Shown in pieces: positions 9,482-20,024 of a stretch of DNA of 60,730 bases. The stretch's first letter is position 1. Each line of letters opens with the position of its first letter. Source of the DNA: Betaproteobacteria bacterium (GTDB taxonomy: Bacteria; Pseudomonadota; Gammaproteobacteria; Burkholderiales; Burkholderiaceae_F); contig VBCK01000124.1 in the NCBI GenBank assembly GCA_005882215.1, positions 1 to 60,730 on the forward strand, read 5' to 3'. The notes beneath the pieces are model-generated. The model made no database searches. It was not told the DNA's origin and was given only the letters and a program-made list of their open reading frames with translations. Both the position numbers and the translations under genes were made by a program.

Positions 9482-10969
9482 TTAGGGAAGCTTCGAATGG
9501 CCGACCTGCGTCAGCAACTGACCCACCGAGGCATGCATCGCGTCGGTCAGCGGCCGCGGATAGATGCCCATCGCCAGCACAGCGGCCGCCAGCAGCCCGA
9601 GCGCCAGCAGCTCGCGCGGATCGGCATCGGTGAGGCCCGCCACGGTCGAATTGGCCACTGCCCCGAAGATCACCCGCTTGTACATCCAGAGCGAATACGC
9701 CGCTCCCAGCACCAGCGTCGTCGCGGCCGCCAGCCCGATCCAGAAGTCGTATTGCACGGCGCCCAGGATCACCATGAATTCGCCCACGAAGCCGCTGGTG
9801 GCCGGAAGTCCGCAGTTGGCCATCGTGAACACCATCATCAGGACGGCAAAGCGCGGCATCGTGTTGACCACGCCCCCGTAGTCGGCAATGTCGCGGCTGT
9901 GCGTGCGGTCGTACATCACCCCGATGCACAGGAACATGGCGCCCGAGACGAAACCGTGCGACACCATCTGAGCGATCGCCCCTTCCATCCCGATCGGGCT
10001 GAAGATGAAGAAGCCAAGCGTCACGAACCCCATGTGCGCGATCGACGAGTACGCCACCAGCTTCTTCATGTCCGTCTGGACCAGCGCCACGAACCCGATA
10101 TAGATCACCGCGATCAGCGACAGGGCAATCACGAAACCGGCCAGGCGGTGGGCAGCGTCCGGCGCGATCGGAAGCGAAAAGCGCAGGAACCCGTAGGCGC
10201 CCAGCTTCAGCATGATGGCGGCCAGCACCACCGATCCGGCGGTCGGCGCTTCCACGTGCGCGTCGGGCAGCCAGGTGTGAACCGGCCACATCGGGACCTT
10301 GACCGCGAAGGCCGCAAAAAAGGCGAGGAACACCAGCGTCTGTGCGGTCAGGCCGATCGGCAGGCGCTGCCAGGCGAAGATGTCGAAGCTGCCGCTCGAA
10401 CTCTGGTACAGGTAGACCAGCGACACCAGAAACAGCAGGGAACCCAGCAGCGTGTACAGGAAGAACTTGATGGCCGCGTAGACCCGATTTGGCCCTCCCC
10501 AGACCCCGATGATGATGTACATCGGAATCAGGGTCGCCTCGACGAACACGTAGAACAGCAGCCCGTCGACCGCGCTGAACACGCCGATCAGCAGCCCCGA
10601 CATGATCAGGAAGGACGCGTAATACTGGGCAACCCGCTCTCCGATCGCCTTCCATCCGGCCAGCACCGCGATCACCGTGATAAAGGCCGTCAGCGGGACG
10701 AACCAGATCGACAGGCCGTCGACGCCGAGGTGGTAGTTGGCGTTCAGCGTGCCGATCCAGGGAACTTTTTCTTCGAACTGGAGGCCGGCCTGATCCAGCC
10801 TGAACCCGTTCACGACCGGTACGGTCGCCAGCAGGCCGGCCAGGCTGCCGATCAATGCGACCGCGCGCACGACGGCGGCCGAGCGGTCACGGCCGGCCGA
10901 AAGCAGGAACAGGCCGAATCCGATCGGAATCCAGATCGCCGCGCTAAGCCACGGGAACGCTGCGCTCAT
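9482..10969 (-). CDS. nuoM: NADH-quinone oxidoreductase subunit M
   Basis: A 495-residue antiporter-like subunit. Family motifs include NANYHLGVDGLSIWFVPLTAF, EATLIPMYIIIGVWG (with the key helix-5 Glu), VHTWLPDAHVEAPTAGSVVLAAIMLKLGAYGF and LVAYSSIAHMGFV. It conducts protons across the inner membrane with NuoL and NuoN. The start at 10969 lies 16 bases after the nuoL stop; nuoN follows with no gap. Confidence 0.97.
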   Translation of the reverse strand: MSAAFPWLSAAIWIPIGFGLFLLSAGRDRSAAVVRAVALIGSLAGLLATVPVVNGFRLDQAGLQFEEKVPWIGTLNANYHLGVDGLSIWFVPLTAFITVIAVLAGWKAIGERVAQYYASFLIMSGLLIGVFSAVDGLLFYVFVEATLIPMYIIIGVWGGPNRVYAAIKFFLYTLLGSLLFLVSLVYLYQSSSGSFDIFAWQRLPIGLTAQTLVFLAFFAAFAVKVPMWPVHTWLPDAHVEAPTAGSVVLAAIMLKLGAYGFLRFSLPIAPDAAHRLAGFVIALSLIAVIYIGFVALVQTDMKKLVAYSSIAHMGFVTLGFFIFSPIGMEGAIAQMVSHGFVSGAMFLCIGVMYDRTHSRDIADYGGVVNTMPRFAVLMMVFTMANCGLPATSGFVGEFMVILGAVQYDFWIGLAAATTLVLGAAYSLWMYKRVIFGAVANSTVAGLTDADPRELLALGLLAAAVLAMGIYPRPLTDAMHASVGQLLTQVGHSKLP

Positions 10970-10985
10970 CGGGTCGGATATCCGC

Positions 10986-13034
10986 CTAACGCACCGCGGC
11001 CATCACATATGGCCGGGTCACGAATGCGAACAGCACGATGCCCACACCCACCAGCATCGCGAACGCGTAGTGATAGATGTAGCCGGTCTGGACACGCCGC
11101 ACCAGCAGCGCAATCCAGCGCACCAGTCGGGCCGATCCGTTCACCGCCACCCCGTCGATCACGCCCACGTCGCCGCCTTGCCAGAAGGCACGGCCGATCA
11201 GGCGAGCGCCGGCGCCGAAGACGACCTCGTTGATCCGATCCATGTAGTACTTGTTGTCCAGCAGCGCGTACACGCCCGGAACCCGGTCCCTCCACCGTTG
11301 CGGCAGGTCCGGCCGTTTCAGGTACAGGAACCAGGCCGAGACGACGCCCGCGGCTGCGAGCCACAGCGGCCAGCCGGCCCCGCTGTGCAGGGCCATCTCG
11401 AGCGGCCCGCGGAAATCTTCAGCGAGGGCGATCATTGCAGGGTGCGCTGCGCCGTTCACGGCGATCGAACCGGCGAAAAAGTCGCTGAACAGCATCCGTT
11501 CGACGCTCAGGTAGCCGACCACCACCGACGGAATCGCCAGCGCCACCAGCGGAACGGTCACGACCCAGGGCGACTCGTGAGGAGCGTGGGGCGCCTGGTC
11601 GTCGTGGGCGCTGTCCGCGGCTTGGTGACCGCCGTTCGCGCTTTCCGGCGCATGGGGATCGGACGCTGCGGCGCCGAAGCGCGGCTTGCCGTGAAACACC
11701 AGGAACAACATCCGGAACGTGTACAACGCCGTCACGAAGACACCGGCGGTCACCGCAAACGATGCGAACCCGCTGCCGGGCAGGCTGCTGTGCGCGACCG
11801 CCTCGATGATGCTGTCCTTCGAGTAAAAGCCCGAAAAGCCGGGCGTGCCGATCAACGCCAGCGCGCCGATCAGGAAGGTCGCGTAGGTGAGGGGCATGTG
11901 GCGGGCCAAGCCCCCCATTTTGCGGATGTCCTGCTCGTGATGCATCCCGATGATCACCGAGCCGGCCGCCAGAAACAGCAGCGCCTTGAAAAAGGCGTGC
12001 GTCACCAGATGGAAGATCGCAATCGAATACGCGGATGCTCCCAGCGCCACCGCCATGTAACCGAGCTGCGACAACGTGGAGTAGGCGATCACCCGCTTGA
12101 TGTCGTTCTGAACAATGCCGAGCACGCCCATGAAAAACGCAGTGATCGCGCCCACCACCAGCACCACGGACAGTGCGGTGTCGGACAACTCGAACAGCGG
12201 CGACATCCGCGCCACCATGAAGATGCCCGCCGTCACCATCGTGGCCGCGTGGATCAGCGCAGATATCGGCGTCGGACCCTCCATGGAATCCGGCAGCCAT
12301 ACATGCAGCGGAAACTGGGCCGACTTGCCCATCGCGCCGATGAAAAGGCAGATGCAGATCACGGTCGCCAGCGACCAGTCGGTGCCGGGCAGCACCTGCC
12401 CGGCCAGCGACGGAGTCGTACTGAACACCTGTCGGTAATCGAGCGTTCCGAAATGCGCGAACACCAGGCCAATGCCGAGCACGAATCCGAGGTCGCCCAC
12501 GCGATTGACGATGAACGCCTTCAGGCTCGCGTAGATCGCGCTCGGCCGCTCATACCAGAATCCGATCAGCAGGTAGGACATCAGACCCACCCCTTCCCAG
12601 CCGAAGAACAGCTGCAGGAAGTTGTTGCTCATCACCAGCATCAGCATCGAGAACGTAAACAGCGAGATGTAAGCGAAGAAACGCTGATAACCGGGATCGT
12701 CGGCCATGTAGCCGATCGTGTACACGTGCACCGCGAGCGACACGAAGCTCACGACCAGCATCATCGTGGCGGTCAGCGCGTCGATCAGGAATCCGACGTT
12801 CATCCGGACGGTCCCGACCTGGGTCCAGGTATACAGGTCGGCCTCGATCGGCTGCCGGGCCAGCACCACGTGCTGGAACACGAAGCCGGACGCGACCGTG
12901 GCGGCCGCGACGCCCAGGATGGCGACCGAGTGCGCGCCCCGCCGCCCGATGGCGCGTCCGAGCAGGCCCGCGATCACGGCGCCGGCGAGCGGCGCCAGCG
13001 CCACCACCAGACTCAGGTTGATCCACTGCGCCAT
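10986..13034 (-). CDS. nuoL: NADH-quinone oxidoreductase subunit L
   Basis: A 682-residue proton-pumping subunit. Conserved segments are FGWEGVGLMSYLLIGFWYERPSA (catalytic helix-5 Glu), FPLHVWLPDSMEGPTPISALIHAATMVTAGIF and DIKRVIAYSTLSQLGYM. The C-terminal lateral helix region is present. A His/Ala-rich cytoplasmic loop (about residues 455-485: SDPHAPESANGGHQAADSAH...) is longer than in many NuoL proteins. It starts four bases after nuoK ends. Confidence 0.97.
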   Translation of the reverse strand: MAQWINLSLVVALAPLAGAVIAGLLGRAIGRRGAHSVAILGVAAATVASGFVFQHVVLARQPIEADLYTWTQVGTVRMNVGFLIDALTATMMLVVSFVSLAVHVYTIGYMADDPGYQRFFAYISLFTFSMLMLVMSNNFLQLFFGWEGVGLMSYLLIGFWYERPSAIYASLKAFIVNRVGDLGFVLGIGLVFAHFGTLDYRQVFSTTPSLAGQVLPGTDWSLATVICICLFIGAMGKSAQFPLHVWLPDSMEGPTPISALIHAATMVTAGIFMVARMSPLFELSDTALSVVLVVGAITAFFMGVLGIVQNDIKRVIAYSTLSQLGYMAVALGASAYSIAIFHLVTHAFFKALLFLAAGSVIIGMHHEQDIRKMGGLARHMPLTYATFLIGALALIGTPGFSGFYSKDSIIEAVAHSSLPGSGFASFAVTAGVFVTALYTFRMLFLVFHGKPRFGAAASDPHAPESANGGHQAADSAHDDQAPHAPHESPWVVTVPLVALAIPSVVVGYLSVERMLFSDFFAGSIAVNGAAHPAMIALAEDFRGPLEMALHSGAGWPLWLAAAGVVSAWFLYLKRPDLPQRWRDRVPGVYALLDNKYYMDRINEVVFGAGARLIGRAFWQGGDVGVIDGVAVNGSARLVRWIALLVRRVQTGYIYHYAFAMLVGVGIVLFAFVTRPYVMAAVR

Positions 13035-13038
13035 CGCC

Positions 13039-13344
13039 TCAGCCTTTCAGCGAATCGAGCTCATCGACGTTGATCGTGTTCACCGAGCGGAACAGTGCCA
13101 CCATGATCGCCAGCCCGATGGCCGACTCGGCGGCCGCCACGGTCAGAATGAAAAAGACGAACACCTGACCGTTCAAGTCGCCCAGGTACCGCGAGAACGC
13201 GATGAAATTCGTGTTCACCGCCAGCAGCATCAGCTCGATCGCCATCAGCAGCACGATCAGATTCTTCCGGTTCAGAAAGATCCCGATCACCGCGATCGCG
13301 AACAGCAGCGCCCCGACTCCGAGATACGCCGACAGTGACACCAT
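13039..13344 (-). CDS. nuoK: NADH-quinone oxidoreductase subunit K
   Basis: A 101-residue three-helix subunit (MrpC-like). It contains the two buried glutamates used in proton transfer: [17 protein letters not shown] (Glu in helix 2) and [21 protein letters not shown] (Glu in helix 3). The length is canonical. It lies nine bases after nuoJ and four before nuoL. Confidence 0.97.
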   Translation of the reverse strand: MVSLSAYLGVGALLFAIAVIGIFLNRKNLIVLLMAIELMLLAVNTNFIAFSRYLGDLNGQVFVFFILTVAAAESAIGLAIMVALFRSVNTINVDELDSLKG

Positions 13345-13353
13345 GCCTGTCTC

Positions 13354-13971
13354 CTACCCTCCCGTCCGGTCTGCCGTCGCCTGGCCGGATTCGGCCGGCA
13401 TCTGCACGATCGTCAGCCGATCCGAGCGCCGCACCGCCACCTGCTCGGCAGGACTCTGACGCCTGACATCCTTGCGCTGGCGCAGCGTCAGCGCGATGGC
13501 GGCGACGATCGCCACCAGCAACACGCAGCCTGCGATCTGCAGCGGCAGCAGGTAGTCGGTGAACGCGAGCCGCCCCAGCGCGGCCGTGTTGCCGCCCCGC
13601 GGCATCTGCCCCGCGGACAGGCTCTGCCAGCTGCCGTGCGACAGCACCAGCCACAGCTGCAGCGCGATCGCGATCGCCACCAGCAAGGCGGCCGGCAGAT
13701 GGCTCCAGAAGCCGATACGGGTGCGGTCGATGTTGATGTCCAGCATCATCACGACGAACAGGAACAGCACCATCACCGCGCCCACGTACACCAGGATCAG
13801 CACGATCGCGAGAAACTCGGCGTGCAGCTGCATCCAAAGACAGGCGGACGAGAAAAAGGCCAGCACCAGGAACAACACCGCATGAACCGGATTGCGCGCG
13901 GTGATGACGCGCAGCCCGGCCAGCAGCGTGCAGCCTGCGAACACGAGGAAAAGTATGCTCTGGGTATCCAT
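13354..13971 (-). CDS. nuoJ: NADH-quinone oxidoreductase subunit J
   Basis: A 205-residue membrane subunit with five helices. The helix-3 segment FLAIVLILVYVGAVMVLFLFVVMMLDI is the hallmark, with the pi-bulge region that couples to the E-channel. I used the ATG at 13971 (MDTQSILFLVF); an in-frame start further upstream would read through the palindromic repeat. The C-terminal tail after the last helix is hydrophilic and about 40 residues long, somewhat extended. The 138-base gap to nuoI is the largest between genes inside the operon and holds repeat copy 2. Confidence 0.95.
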   Translation of the reverse strand: MDTQSILFLVFAGCTLLAGLRVITARNPVHAVLFLVLAFFSSACLWMQLHAEFLAIVLILVYVGAVMVLFLFVVMMLDINIDRTRIGFWSHLPAALLVAIAIALQLWLVLSHGSWQSLSAGQMPRGGNTAALGRLAFTDYLLPLQIAGCVLLVAIVAAIALTLRQRKDVRRQSPAEQVAVRRSDRLTIVQMPAESGQATADRTGG

Positions 13972-14019
13972 CTCACCGATTACCGACCGTTCGCCAATTA
14001 CTCGACGATCGCGCCCGTC

Positions 14020-14060
14020 CCCCCTCACCCCTGCCCCTCCCCCCGAGAGGAGAGGGGCAG
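14020..14060. repeat. dispersed GC-rich palindromic repeat, copy 2 (inside nuo operon)
   Basis: CCCCTCACCCCTGCCCCTCC followed by a hairpin with perfect 8-bp outer arms TGCCCCTC (14032) and GAGGGGCA (ending 14059). It lies between nuoI and nuoJ, in the only sizeable gap within nuoC-nuoN. A strong terminator here would silence nuoJKLMN, and no U-tract follows the stem on the minus strand. It is therefore better read as a repeat element or RNA-stability hairpin. Confidence 0.7.
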
Positions 14061-14109
14061 TCTTCACTCAACCCGCGCCGCTCTGCTCAAAGGGAAAAGA
14101 AGTCATCCC

Positions 14110-14613
14110 TCAACGATAGGCCGCATCGGCCGCGCGCGCCGCCGCGATCTCCTTTTCATAGCGGTCGCCGATCGCAAGCAGCATTTCCTTCGTGTAGACC
14201 AGGTCGCCCCGCCGCTCCCCGTGATACTCCAGGATGTGCGTTTCCACGATCGAGTCGACCGGACAGCTTTCCTCGCAGAATCCGCAGAAAATGCACTTGG
14301 TCAGATCGATGTCATAGCGCGTCGTGCGCCGCGTGCCGTCGGCTCGCTGTTCCGATTCGATCGTAATCGCCAGCGCCGGGCACACGGCCTCGCACAGCTT
14401 GCAGGCGATGCAGCGCTCCTCGCCGTTTTCGTAGCGTCGCAGCGCGTGCAGCCCGCGAAAACGCGGCGACATCGGCGTCTTCTCTTCGGGATAGCGGATC
14501 GTGATCTTGCGCGAGAACAGGTAGCGGCCGGTCAGCGCCATCCCCTTGAACAGCTCGCGCAGCAGCAGCGAGTCGAAAAAATCGCCCACCGCCCGGATCG
14601 GGCCCTTGCTCAT
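14110..14613 (-). CDS. nuoI: NADH-quinone oxidoreductase subunit I
   Basis: A 167-residue peripheral-arm subunit with two [4Fe-4S] clusters (N6a, N6b). The ligands are C68, C71, C74 and C78 ([12 protein letters not shown]) and C107, C110, C113 and C117 ([15 protein letters not shown]). It carries electrons from NuoG toward NuoB. Start at 14613 overlaps the nuoH stop as ATGA, showing translational coupling. Confidence 0.97.
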   Translation of the reverse strand: MSKGPIRAVGDFFDSLLLRELFKGMALTGRYLFSRKITIRYPEEKTPMSPRFRGLHALRRYENGEERCIACKLCEAVCPALAITIESEQRADGTRRTTRYDIDLTKCIFCGFCEESCPVDSIVETHILEYHGERRGDLVYTKEMLLAIGDRYEKEIAAARAADAAYR

Positions 14614-15818
14614 GGCGCCTCCTTCGCCAAGGCTTCGGAGGCCGGGCCCGCTCCCGCCAAGGCTCCCGCGGCCCTGGCCGCCGGAGCCGCGGCGGAGGCG
14701 GCGCTCCACGGGTTCCACGGCGTCTGCATCAGCACCGCTACGACCACCAGCCAGGCGAGCGTGATCGGAATGAAGACCTTCCAGCCGAGTCGCATGATCT
14801 GATCGTAGCGATAGCGCGGAAACGAGGCGCGGATCCAGACGTACATCGAGGCCCCGCCGAACACCTTGGCAAACAACCAGAACCACGGTGCCAGCCCATT
14901 GCTCCAGTATTTGAGCCACCATCCCGGCAGCGCGATGCCCCATTTGGCCAGATCCACAGGCGCGGACCAACCGCCCAGGAACATCATCGCGGCCATCGTG
15001 GACAGCAGGATCATGTTCGCGTACTCACCCAGAAAGAACATCGCGAATCCCATCCCCGAGTACTCGACCATGTGACCTGCCACGATTTCCGACTCGCCTT
15101 CCACGACGTCGAAGGGGTGGCGGTTGGTCTCCGCCACGGCAGAGATCACGTAGACGCCGAACAGCGGCAGCAGCAACCAGCAGTTCCACGACAGGAACGT
15201 GAGGCCGTGGTCCGCGGACCAGCCGCGGGTCTGCAGATTGACGATCGTGCTCAGGTTCAGGGATCCCGACACCATCAGCACGCCCACCAGCACGAAGCCC
15301 ATCGCCAGTTCGTACGACACCATCTGGGCCGCAGCGCGCAAGGCACCCAGAAAGGCATACTTCGAATTGGAGGCCCAGCCGGCGACGATCACGCCGTACA
15401 CGCCCAGCGACGTCACCGCCATCACGTACAACAAGCCTGCGTTGACATCGGCCAGCACCACCCCGGGCGCAAACGGGATCACCGCCCAGGCCGCCAGCGC
15501 CGGCATCATCACCAGCACCGGCGCGAGCAGGTACAGCGCCCTGTCGGCCTGCGTCGGCACGATCACTTCCTTGAACATCAGCTTCAACGCGTCGGCGACC
15601 GGCTGCAGCAGCCCGAGCGGGCCGACCCGGTTCGGACCCAAGCGGATGTGCATCCACCCGATCAGCTTGCGCTCCCAGTAGGTCAGGTAGGCGACCATCA
15701 CCAGGATCGGAACCACAATCGCAAGGATCTTGCCGAGGGTGATCAGAACCGAGAGCCACAATCCCGAGCCGCCGCCCCAGCGACCCACCAGGCCCATCGT
15801 CTCGGCCGCTTCGCTCAT
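14610..15818 (-). CDS. nuoH: NADH-quinone oxidoreductase subunit H
   Basis: A 402-residue membrane subunit forming much of the quinone chamber. The family motifs [62 protein letters not shown] and [28 protein letters not shown] are all present. After the last helix (about residue 360) comes an Ala/Pro-rich tail ([19 protein letters not shown]...) of roughly 35 residues, not usual for NuoH. The start at 15818 overlaps the nuoG stop as ATGA; the earlier in-frame reading lies within nuoG. Confidence 0.96.
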   Translation of the reverse strand: MSEAAETMGLVGRWGGGSGLWLSVLITLGKILAIVVPILVMVAYLTYWERKLIGWMHIRLGPNRVGPLGLLQPVADALKLMFKEVIVPTQADRALYLLAPVLVMMPALAAWAVIPFAPGVVLADVNAGLLYVMAVTSLGVYGVIVAGWASNSKYAFLGALRAAAQMVSYELAMGFVLVGVLMVSGSLNLSTIVNLQTRGWSADHGLTFLSWNCWLLLPLFGVYVISAVAETNRHPFDVVEGESEIVAGHMVEYSGMGFAMFFLGEYANMILLSTMAAMMFLGGWSAPVDLAKWGIALPGWWLKYWSNGLAPWFWLFAKVFGGASMYVWIRASFPRYRYDQIMRLGWKVFIPITLAWLVVVAVLMQTPWNPWSAASAAAPAARAAGALAGAGPASEALAKEAP

Positions 15819-18142
15819 CCCGCGCGTTCCAGCCGGATCGGCCCGAACATCGGACCCAGCGCACTGGTGGACGCGTGCCCGGCCGGGACCCGGACCACGC
15901 CGTCCGGCAGGCGCGAATCGACCCCGCATTCGAGCAGCGCCACCGCCGAACCCTGCCGCACCCACGCTCGATCCCCGCGCGCCAGGCCGAAACGCTTCAA
16001 GGTCGCCTCGTTGGCCGTTGCCCGCGGCGGGCGGGCGTCGGCCGTTTTCTGCAGGGACAAAGCGCGGCGCACCAGCGCGTCGGTCCAGTAAATCGGTACA
16101 TCGGCGATGCGTTCGGCATCAAGGCCGGCCGGCGCCTCGGACGAAAGCGCCGGGGCGACCCTGAGGTCGTTCGACAGCCAGGCCGACGGAATCGCCGGCA
16201 ACGCGCACTCGCGCACCTGCTCGGGCGATTCGTAGTCGAATCCCGCCAGCCCCAACAGGTTTCCGAGCACGCGCAGCACTTTCCAGCCCGGCCTGGCCTC
16301 GCCTTGCGGGTGCGCAGCGCCGTTGAAGCTCTGAACCCGGCCTTCGGTGTTCACGAACGTTCCGGCCGTCTCGGCGAACGGCGCAATCGGCAGCAGCGCA
16401 TGCGCGTACTCCATCGCTCCGTTGCGATAGGCGCTGCACGAGACCACGCACTCGGCCGCCGCCAGCGCCTTCGCGGCCAGCGCCGGATCGGCCGTGTCGT
16501 ACTCGGGCTCGCAGTTCCACAGCATCAGCACCGGGCGCGGCCGCTCGAGCATGGCGCGCGCATTCAGCCCCCCGCGCAACGGCCGGGCGCCGGCAAGGTA
16601 ACCGCCGACGCTGTTGGCGCCCTCCCCCAGCACCCCCATCCGGGCCCCGACCGCTTCGGCGATCCATTGCGCCCAGGAACCGATCGACGCCGCCTGCGGA
16701 TGCTGGATCGCCGCGTTACCCAGCAAAACGGCCGAATTCGCTCCCGAACACAGGCTGTCGGCGATCTTGCGGGCGATCTCACCCGGTTTCACGTCGGCGG
16801 GCGCGGCCAGGCCCTTGATCTGCGCCACCGCCGAGGCGATCTGCGCAAGCTGCACGGTCCAGCCCGAGGGCGCCGTGATCGCGCGATGGGCCACGTTCAT
16901 CAGCGGATCATCGTCGACCGCGTGCACGACGCTGAGCTGGCAGCCGTGCCCGACCGCATCGCGCAGGCGCACCGCCATCAGCGGGTGGTCCTTGCGCAGG
17001 AACGAGCCGACCAGCAGAACGCGGTCCAGGCGGTTCAGCGCGGCCACCGGCATGCCGAGCCACGGGGCGCCACGCCGCACCGCGTCGGCCGAAAAGTCGG
17101 TTTGCCGCAGCCGAAAATCGATGTGATCGGAACCCAGCGCGCGCGTCATCTGGGCCAGAAGGAACATTTCCTCCAGCGTGCTCGCCGGCGACACCAGCGC
17201 GCCGATCGAGTCGCCGCCCTGGCGCGAACGCGCTTCGTTCAGCGTCGAGGCAACGAAATTCAGCGCCTCTTCCCACTCGACCTCGCGCCAGCCGCCCGCG
17301 TGCCGCAGCATCGGATGGGTCAGCCGATCGGCCGCGTACAAGCCCTCGTAGGAGAAGCGGTCCCGGTCCGACAGCCAGCACTCGTTGATTTCCTCGTTTT
17401 CCAGCGGAACCACCCGCATCACCTGCTGAGCCTTGACCTGAACGATCAAGTTGGAACCGAGCGAATCGTGCGGGCTGACCGACTTGCGCCGACCCAGCTC
17501 CCAGGTGCGGGCTGCATAGCGGAACGGCTTGCTGGTCAGCGCTCCGACCGGGCAAATGTCGATCATGTTGCCCGAGACTTCCGAGTCGACGCTGTGGCCG
17601 AGGAACGACAGGATCTCGGAGTGCTCGCCGCGCCCGGCCATGCCGAGTTCCATCACGCCGCCGATCTGCCGGCCGAAGCGCACGCAGCGGGTGCAGTGGA
17701 TGCAGCGGGCCATCTCCTCGGCCGCAACCAGCGGCCCGATGTCCTTGTGAAACACCACGCGCTTGGGTTCCGTGTAGCGCGACGCCGAAGGGCCGTAACC
17801 GACCGCGAGGTCCTGCAACTGGCATTCGCCCCCCTGATCGCAGATGGGGCAATCGAGCGGATGGTTGATCAGCAGGAACTCCATCACGCTGCGCTGCGCC
17901 TCCTTCGTGCGCTGGCTGGTCGTGTGCACTGTCATGCCGGCCGCCACAAACGTGGCGCAAGCGGGCATCGGCTTGGGGACTTTCTCGACTTCCACCAGGC
18001 ACATCCGGCAGTTGGCCGCGAGCGACAGCTTCTTGTGGTAGCAAAAGTGCGGAATCAGGATGTTCAGCCGGGCGGCGGCCTCCAACACGGTGGTGCCCTC
18101 GGGCACCGACACCTTCGTTGCGTCGATCGTCAATTCGATCAT
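15815..18142 (-). CDS. nuoG: NADH-quinone oxidoreductase subunit G
   Basis: A 775-residue iron-sulfur subunit. The N-terminal ferredoxin domain carries the [2Fe-2S] N1b ligands ([21 protein letters not shown]), then His/Cys ligands of N5 ([25 protein letters not shown]) and the N4 cluster motif ([17 protein letters not shown]...[12 protein letters not shown]). A degenerate molybdopterin-oxidoreductase domain without evident cofactor residues follows. It lies 54 bases after the nuoF stop. Confidence 0.96.
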   Translation of the reverse strand: MIELTIDATKVSVPEGTTVLEAAARLNILIPHFCYHKKLSLAANCRMCLVEVEKVPKPMPACATFVAAGMTVHTTSQRTKEAQRSVMEFLLINHPLDCPICDQGGECQLQDLAVGYGPSASRYTEPKRVVFHKDIGPLVAAEEMARCIHCTRCVRFGRQIGGVMELGMAGRGEHSEILSFLGHSVDSEVSGNMIDICPVGALTSKPFRYAARTWELGRRKSVSPHDSLGSNLIVQVKAQQVMRVVPLENEEINECWLSDRDRFSYEGLYAADRLTHPMLRHAGGWREVEWEEALNFVASTLNEARSRQGGDSIGALVSPASTLEEMFLLAQMTRALGSDHIDFRLRQTDFSADAVRRGAPWLGMPVAALNRLDRVLLVGSFLRKDHPLMAVRLRDAVGHGCQLSVVHAVDDDPLMNVAHRAITAPSGWTVQLAQIASAVAQIKGLAAPADVKPGEIARKIADSLCSGANSAVLLGNAAIQHPQAASIGSWAQWIAEAVGARMGVLGEGANSVGGYLAGARPLRGGLNARAMLERPRPVLMLWNCEPEYDTADPALAAKALAAAECVVSCSAYRNGAMEYAHALLPIAPFAETAGTFVNTEGRVQSFNGAAHPQGEARPGWKVLRVLGNLLGLAGFDYESPEQVRECALPAIPSAWLSNDLRVAPALSSEAPAGLDAERIADVPIYWTDALVRRALSLQKTADARPPRATANEATLKRFGLARGDRAWVRQGSAVALLECGVDSRLPDGVVRVPAGHASTSALGPMFGPIRLERAG

Positions 18143-18196
18143 GGCCGGCGCTTCCTGGGGTTCACGCCATCGCGTCGTAACTGGACTGGCGCAAGG

Positions 18197-19501
18197 CTAC
18201 ACATAATCAGGCACCAGGCAGCGGCGGTGCTCGATGTGATGCTCGAACTCGCTGTGAAAGTTCTTCAGAAACGATCGCACCGGCAGCGCCGCCGCGTCCC
18301 CCAGCGCGCAGATCGTGCGTCCGATGATGTTCGCGGCCACCGAGTCCAGCAGATCCAGGTCCTCGGGCCTGCCCTGCCCGTTCTCGATCCGGTGCGCCAC
18401 GCGGTACAGCCAGCCGGCACCCTCGCGGCAGGGCGTGCACTGCCCGCACGATTCCTCGAAGTAGAAATACGACAGGCGTTCCAGGCTGCGCACCATGCAG
18501 CGGGTCTCGTCCATCACGATCACGCCGCCGGAGCCGAGCATCGAGCCGGCCTTGGCGATCGAGTCGTAATCCATATCGGTCGCCATCATCACAGCACCCG
18601 GCAGCACCGGCATCGACGATCCGCCCGGGATAACGGCCTTGATCCGCCGGCCACCCCGCATGCCTCCGGCCAGCTCCAGCAGCTTGGCGAACGGCGTGCC
18701 GAGCGGCACCTCGTAGTTTCCGGGCGAGGTGACGTCGCCCGAAACCGAAAATATCTTGGTGCCGCCGTTGTTCGGCCGCCCGAGCGACACGAAGGCATCG
18801 GCACCGTGGCGCAGGATCCATGGAACGGTGGCGAACGTCTCGGTGTTGTTGATCGTCGTGGGTTTGCCGTACAGCCCGTAGCCGGCCGGAAACGGCGGCT
18901 TGAACCGGGGCAGCCCCTTCTTGCCCTCGATCGATTCCAGCAACGCGGTCTCTTCACCGCAGATATAGGCGCCGAAGCCGTGCGTCGTGTACAGATCGAA
19001 TGAGAAATCGCTGCCCAGGATGTTGCGGCCCAGATATCCGGCCTGGTACGCCTCGTCCAGCGCCTGCTGGAAGCGTTCGTATTCCGGCCAGATCTCACCG
19101 TGGATGTAGTTGTATCCGGCCGTCGATCCGGACGCATAGGCCGCGATCGCCATGCCTTCGATCACCGAGTGCGGGTTGTAGCGAAGGATGTCCCGGTCCT
19201 TGAAGGTCCCCGGCTCGCCTTCGTCCGAATTGCACACCAGGTACTTGGGCCCGGCGTACTGGCGCGGCATGAAGCTCCATTTCAGCCCGGTCGGAAATCC
19301 CGCACCGCCGCGCCCACGCAGCGCCGACTTCTTAACTTCGGCGATCACCTGGTCCGGGGTCATCTTCTCGGACAGCATCCTGCGCAGCGCCGCGTAGCCG
19401 TCGCGCTTCTGGTAGTCGGCCAGCTGCCAGTTCTGGCCGTCCAGCCCATCCAGCACGATCGGTTTGATGTGCCGCCCGTGGAAGCATGTCTGAGCGCTCA
19501 T
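18197..19501 (-). CDS. nuoF: NADH-quinone oxidoreductase subunit F
   Basis: A 434-residue FMN- and NADH-binding subunit with cluster N3. The NADH/FMN glycine-rich loop [32 protein letters not shown], and the cluster motif [12 protein letters not shown]...C near the C-terminus (with [13 protein letters not shown]) are intact. The ATG at 19501 is preceded by a GAGGGCGGA ribosome site; starting at 19531 would overlap nuoE by 23 bases. It oxidises NADH and passes electrons via FMN to NuoG. Confidence 0.97.
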   Translation of the reverse strand: MSAQTCFHGRHIKPIVLDGLDGQNWQLADYQKRDGYAALRRMLSEKMTPDQVIAEVKKSALRGRGGAGFPTGLKWSFMPRQYAGPKYLVCNSDEGEPGTFKDRDILRYNPHSVIEGMAIAAYASGSTAGYNYIHGEIWPEYERFQQALDEAYQAGYLGRNILGSDFSFDLYTTHGFGAYICGEETALLESIEGKKGLPRFKPPFPAGYGLYGKPTTINNTETFATVPWILRHGADAFVSLGRPNNGGTKIFSVSGDVTSPGNYEVPLGTPFAKLLELAGGMRGGRRIKAVIPGGSSMPVLPGAVMMATDMDYDSIAKAGSMLGSGGVIVMDETRCMVRSLERLSYFYFEESCGQCTPCREGAGWLYRVAHRIENGQGRPEDLDLLDSVAANIIGRTICALGDAAALPVRSFLKNFHSEFEHHIEHRRCLVPDYV

Positions 19502-19508
19502 TCCGCCC

Positions 19509-20024
19509 TCATCGACTCTTATCCCGCCCAAGCTCCTCGAGCAGCTGATCGATTCGATCGTCGCTCAGGAAGCTGCACATCCGCTTGTTGTTGACCAGCA
19601 CGACGGGCGCGTCGCCGCAGGCCCCGAAGCACTCGCCTTCCTTCAGCGTGAACAGCCGGTCGGAAGTGGTTTCCCCGAAACCTATCCCCAGCTTCGCCTT
19701 CAGGTACGCCGCGGCCCGGGTCGCGCCCGACAGGGCACACGGCAGGTTCGTGCACAGCGTCAACTTGAAGCGCCCGACCGGCTGCAGGTCGAACATCGCG
19801 TAAAACGTGGCCACCTCATAGGCGGCGATCGGGGGCATGCCCAGGTACGAGGCGACCGCCTCGATCGCCCAGCCCGGAAGCCACCCCAGCTCGTCCTGCG
19901 CGATCACCAGCCCGGACAGAACGGCCGAACGCTTCTGCTGCGGAGGATATTTGGCGACTTCGCGGTCGATCCGGCGGTAGGCCTCGGCCGACAGCGTCTC
20001 GCCGGTTTCGGGCAGCGCGCTCAT
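19509..20024 (-). CDS. nuoE: NADH-quinone oxidoreductase subunit E
   Basis: A 171-residue thioredoxin-fold subunit with [2Fe-2S] cluster N1a. The ligands Cys91, Cys96 (CTNLPC), Cys132 and Cys136 ([10 protein letters not shown]) match the family spacing. The N-terminal helical segment ending ...[17 protein letters not shown] is diagnostic. The start at 20024 overlaps the nuoD stop as ATGA. The longer in-frame reading upstream falls inside nuoD. Confidence 0.96.
   Translation of the reverse strand: MSALPETGETLSAEAYRRIDREVAKYPPQQKRSAVLSGLVIAQDELGWLPGWAIEAVASYLGMPPIAAYEVATFYAMFDLQPVGRFKLTLCTNLPCALSGATRAAAYLKAKLGIGFGETTSDRLFTLKEGECFGACGDAPVVLVNNKRMCSFLSDDRIDQLLEELGRDKSR

Noticed and set aside
7364-11233. 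Very long open frame on the plus strand (1289 codons) opposite nuoN/nuoM and the Nudix gene
   Set aside because: It is rich in Arg, His and Gln, has no family motif and lies antisense to three conserved genes; high-GC third positions create such frames.
15875-19003. Long open frame on the plus strand opposite nuoG and nuoF
   Set aside because: Same composition artefact; both genes on the minus strand have full cofactor motifs.
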